A stretch of DNA of 64,000 nucleotides from Amoebidium appalachense (taxonomy: Eukaryota > Ichthyosporea), in the NCBI GenBank assembly GCA_963693365.1, contig CAVNZM010000004.1:2976001-3040000 (forward strand). The letters are read 5' to 3'. Every line of letters starts with the position of its first letter. Position 1 is the stretch's first letter. Both the position numbers and the translations under genes were made by a program. The notes under the pieces were generated by a model. That model did no database searches. It was not told where the DNA came from and saw only the letters and a list, made by a program, of their open reading frames with translations. This document shows, in pieces, positions 62,303-64,000 of this stretch.

Positions 62303-63697
62303 CTTAATCATGAATCACCAGGCACCCCTCCAAATTTCATCAGCGAAGCGCGTGTGGGCCTGAGGTCCTCATAATATCCCAGCCTTCCTGCTTCCTAAAA
62401 CTAGGGGAGTTATCCCTCTAAATGAATAGACAGCACGTGGGCCTGCCAGGAGCCCCAAACTTTAATAAAAAATGCATGCACTCGTTCCTGGGGCCCTGGC
62501 ACTGGCCGTGGTGTTCAACGGTTATGATTGTGTACGTTCACATTTGTACAATGAGCCAAGAACTTGAGCATTACTTGAATGCGAGGTGGTGCGCTATCAA
62601 ATGACATTCGTTCAGTCAGACACGGGGCACCATCATCAACTCATGACAAGAATGACAGCCGAGCCATCCCAATAAAGGGAGTTACATACATTGTCAAGGG
62701 GTCCCGGATCCTGAAGGGGCCCAGGAGCAACAACACCAGCGCAGCAATGGGCCTGAGTTGGGAGTTGCCATGCATCAAGGCGTGACTGGGACCAATGCAT
62801 TGCAATTGGGTGCCGCAGCATGATCATAATGATGCATGTATGTACGCACCAGTACCGGTACCCACGAATATTATTTCCCCTAAGGGTTTCCAACCCCCAC
62901 AACCCCCCCCCCCCCCCTCCCCCCGATACCGAGCTCCCCCCCCCCCCCCCCCGAAAAAAAGGGGGGAAAAGAAAAAAGCGGTGCCCCCCCTCCCCCCGTG
63001 GGTGCCCCCCCCCCCCCCCCCCCCTTTTTTTTTTATCCCGTTTTGTTCCCGGAGGGACCCCTTGGGCCCTCAGGGGAAACTACCGCCTTCCACCCAGCAC
63101 CGACAGTACTCTAGCCAGGGTGCTACGGTATTATTAGCTACATAAGTTAACACACCTTTAAACAATCCTAACTATTTGCACACACTTTGCCCAGGTATTC
63201 ACCCAGCCACACCGGTGGGTAGCACCAGGCTTCTCCTCCACTCAAGACGTACGAATAAACTGTAAAACCGGGTTCTCATTGGTTCGATTAAAGTGGTGGA
63301 ATGTATGGTGTGGTGTGGGTGGGGCCTACGGGGGATATGGATGGATGGAGGGGGCTGGTGGTGGTGGACATAGAGTGTGGCTACGGTGTAGTAGTCTAGG
63401 AGCCTAGTGTTACATGGTTGGTTGGTTCTGTGGGTGTGTCTGCAGGTTGGGCATGCTGGCTGTGTGTGTGTTGTGTGTGTGTGTGTGTGGTTTGGGGTTT
63501 GGTGGGGCTCTACCTCTTTCTTTACGTGTGGTGTTGGGATGCCCCCCCCCCCCCCCCCCCCTCCCCCCCCCCCCCCCCCTCCTCCTCTCTCTAACCCCCC
63601 ACCAGTGCACCTCCCCCACCTCCCCCACCCACCCATCCATTTTCTCCTTTTATCCTTTTCAGTATTTTCTTTTTATTTATTTATTTATTTATTTTTG

Positions 63698-63758
<61 letters not shown>

Positions 63759-64000
63759 GGAGGCTGGATGGATTGGTGGATGCATACAAAACGGACAGAA
63801 TGCTGTCGGGTTGAAGTGAGTTTATTGGGAGCCATAAAACCCGGCCGATCTATTGCATGTATCTCACTACATATTTTCCACTAATATTTATTGAAAACCG
63901 GGTGCGGGGGAACCTGGGCCTTTGTGTGTTCTCACGTGTCTGTGGGCGGGGGGAGGGGGGGGGGGGGGGGGGGGGGCTAAATACAGGTATGAGCTTTCGA
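61821..64000. other. Repeat-rich right flank without a supported gene
   Basis: Contains a CA/CG array (61960-62090), a G run (62270-62302), a weak open stretch 62579-62785 (plus) with no recognised domain, a block of homopolymers (62898-63036) that looks like low-quality sequence, C-runs at 63542-63579, (ATTT)n at 63674-63696, (TG)n at 63700-63741 and terminal G-runs. No conserved motif was seen on either strand. Confidence 0.5.

Noticed and set aside
62579-62785. Open frame with AIPIKGVTYIVKGSRILKGP on plus
   Set aside because: Moderately protein-like, but no known domain, no convincing splice partners and close to low-quality sequence.

Overview
The window is nuclear DNA of a eukaryote. 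Its genes are split by spliceosomal introns with GT..AG borders, and it encodes a nuclear-type mitochondrial ribosomal protein, an ENTH endocytic adaptor, a very large secreted-type adhesion receptor and a FERM-lobe protein. Introns and intergenic DNA are packed with long G/C homopolymers and CA/TG microsatellites, while exons have moderate GC. A free-living unicellular eukaryote, possibly from a lineage that retains integrin-type adhesion machinery, fits best. I cannot name the organism.

Layout. (1) 197-2307, minus: the first three exons of an ENTH-domain (epsin-like) gene that runs off the left edge. (2) 3304-7680, plus: a complete five-exon MRPL20 (bL20m) gene, divergent from the ENTH gene. 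(3) 7681-10516: intergenic low-complexity DNA. (4) 10517-56013, minus: one 45.5-kb gene of about 46 exons that I reconstruct as a single type I membrane protein of about 10,300 residues. It has a signal peptide, three von Willebrand factor A (vWA) domains, roughly 140 thrombospondin type-1 (TSP1) repeats, one transmembrane helix and a short tail with two NPxY/F motifs. (5) 58762 to about 60707 or 61820, plus: a gene encoding a talin F3/PTB-like FERM C-lobe, divergent from the giant gene. (6) 61821-64000: microsatellites and homopolymers with no convincing gene.

The most striking feature is inside the giant gene. A block of about 5.96 kb with six exons (1406 codons, 20 TSP1 repeats and one unit-specific domain of about 190 residues) is repeated head to tail almost five times (13975-43443). 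The copies are nearly identical even in their introns, apart from homopolymer lengths. One copy has a one-base contraction of a coding G7 tract that would stop translation. The outermost copy joins unique sequence through an extremely GC-rich insert that nevertheless keeps the frame.

The receptor's cytoplasmic NPLY...NPLF pair has the same 12-residue register as integrin beta tails. The neighbouring divergent gene encodes the type of domain (talin F3/PTB fold) that binds such motifs in animals. A functional link between the two is inference. The vWA + TSP1 + TM + short-tail layout also parallels apicomplexan TRAP/MIC2 adhesins. All exon borders were placed by eye from splice motifs, frame continuity and repeat homology.
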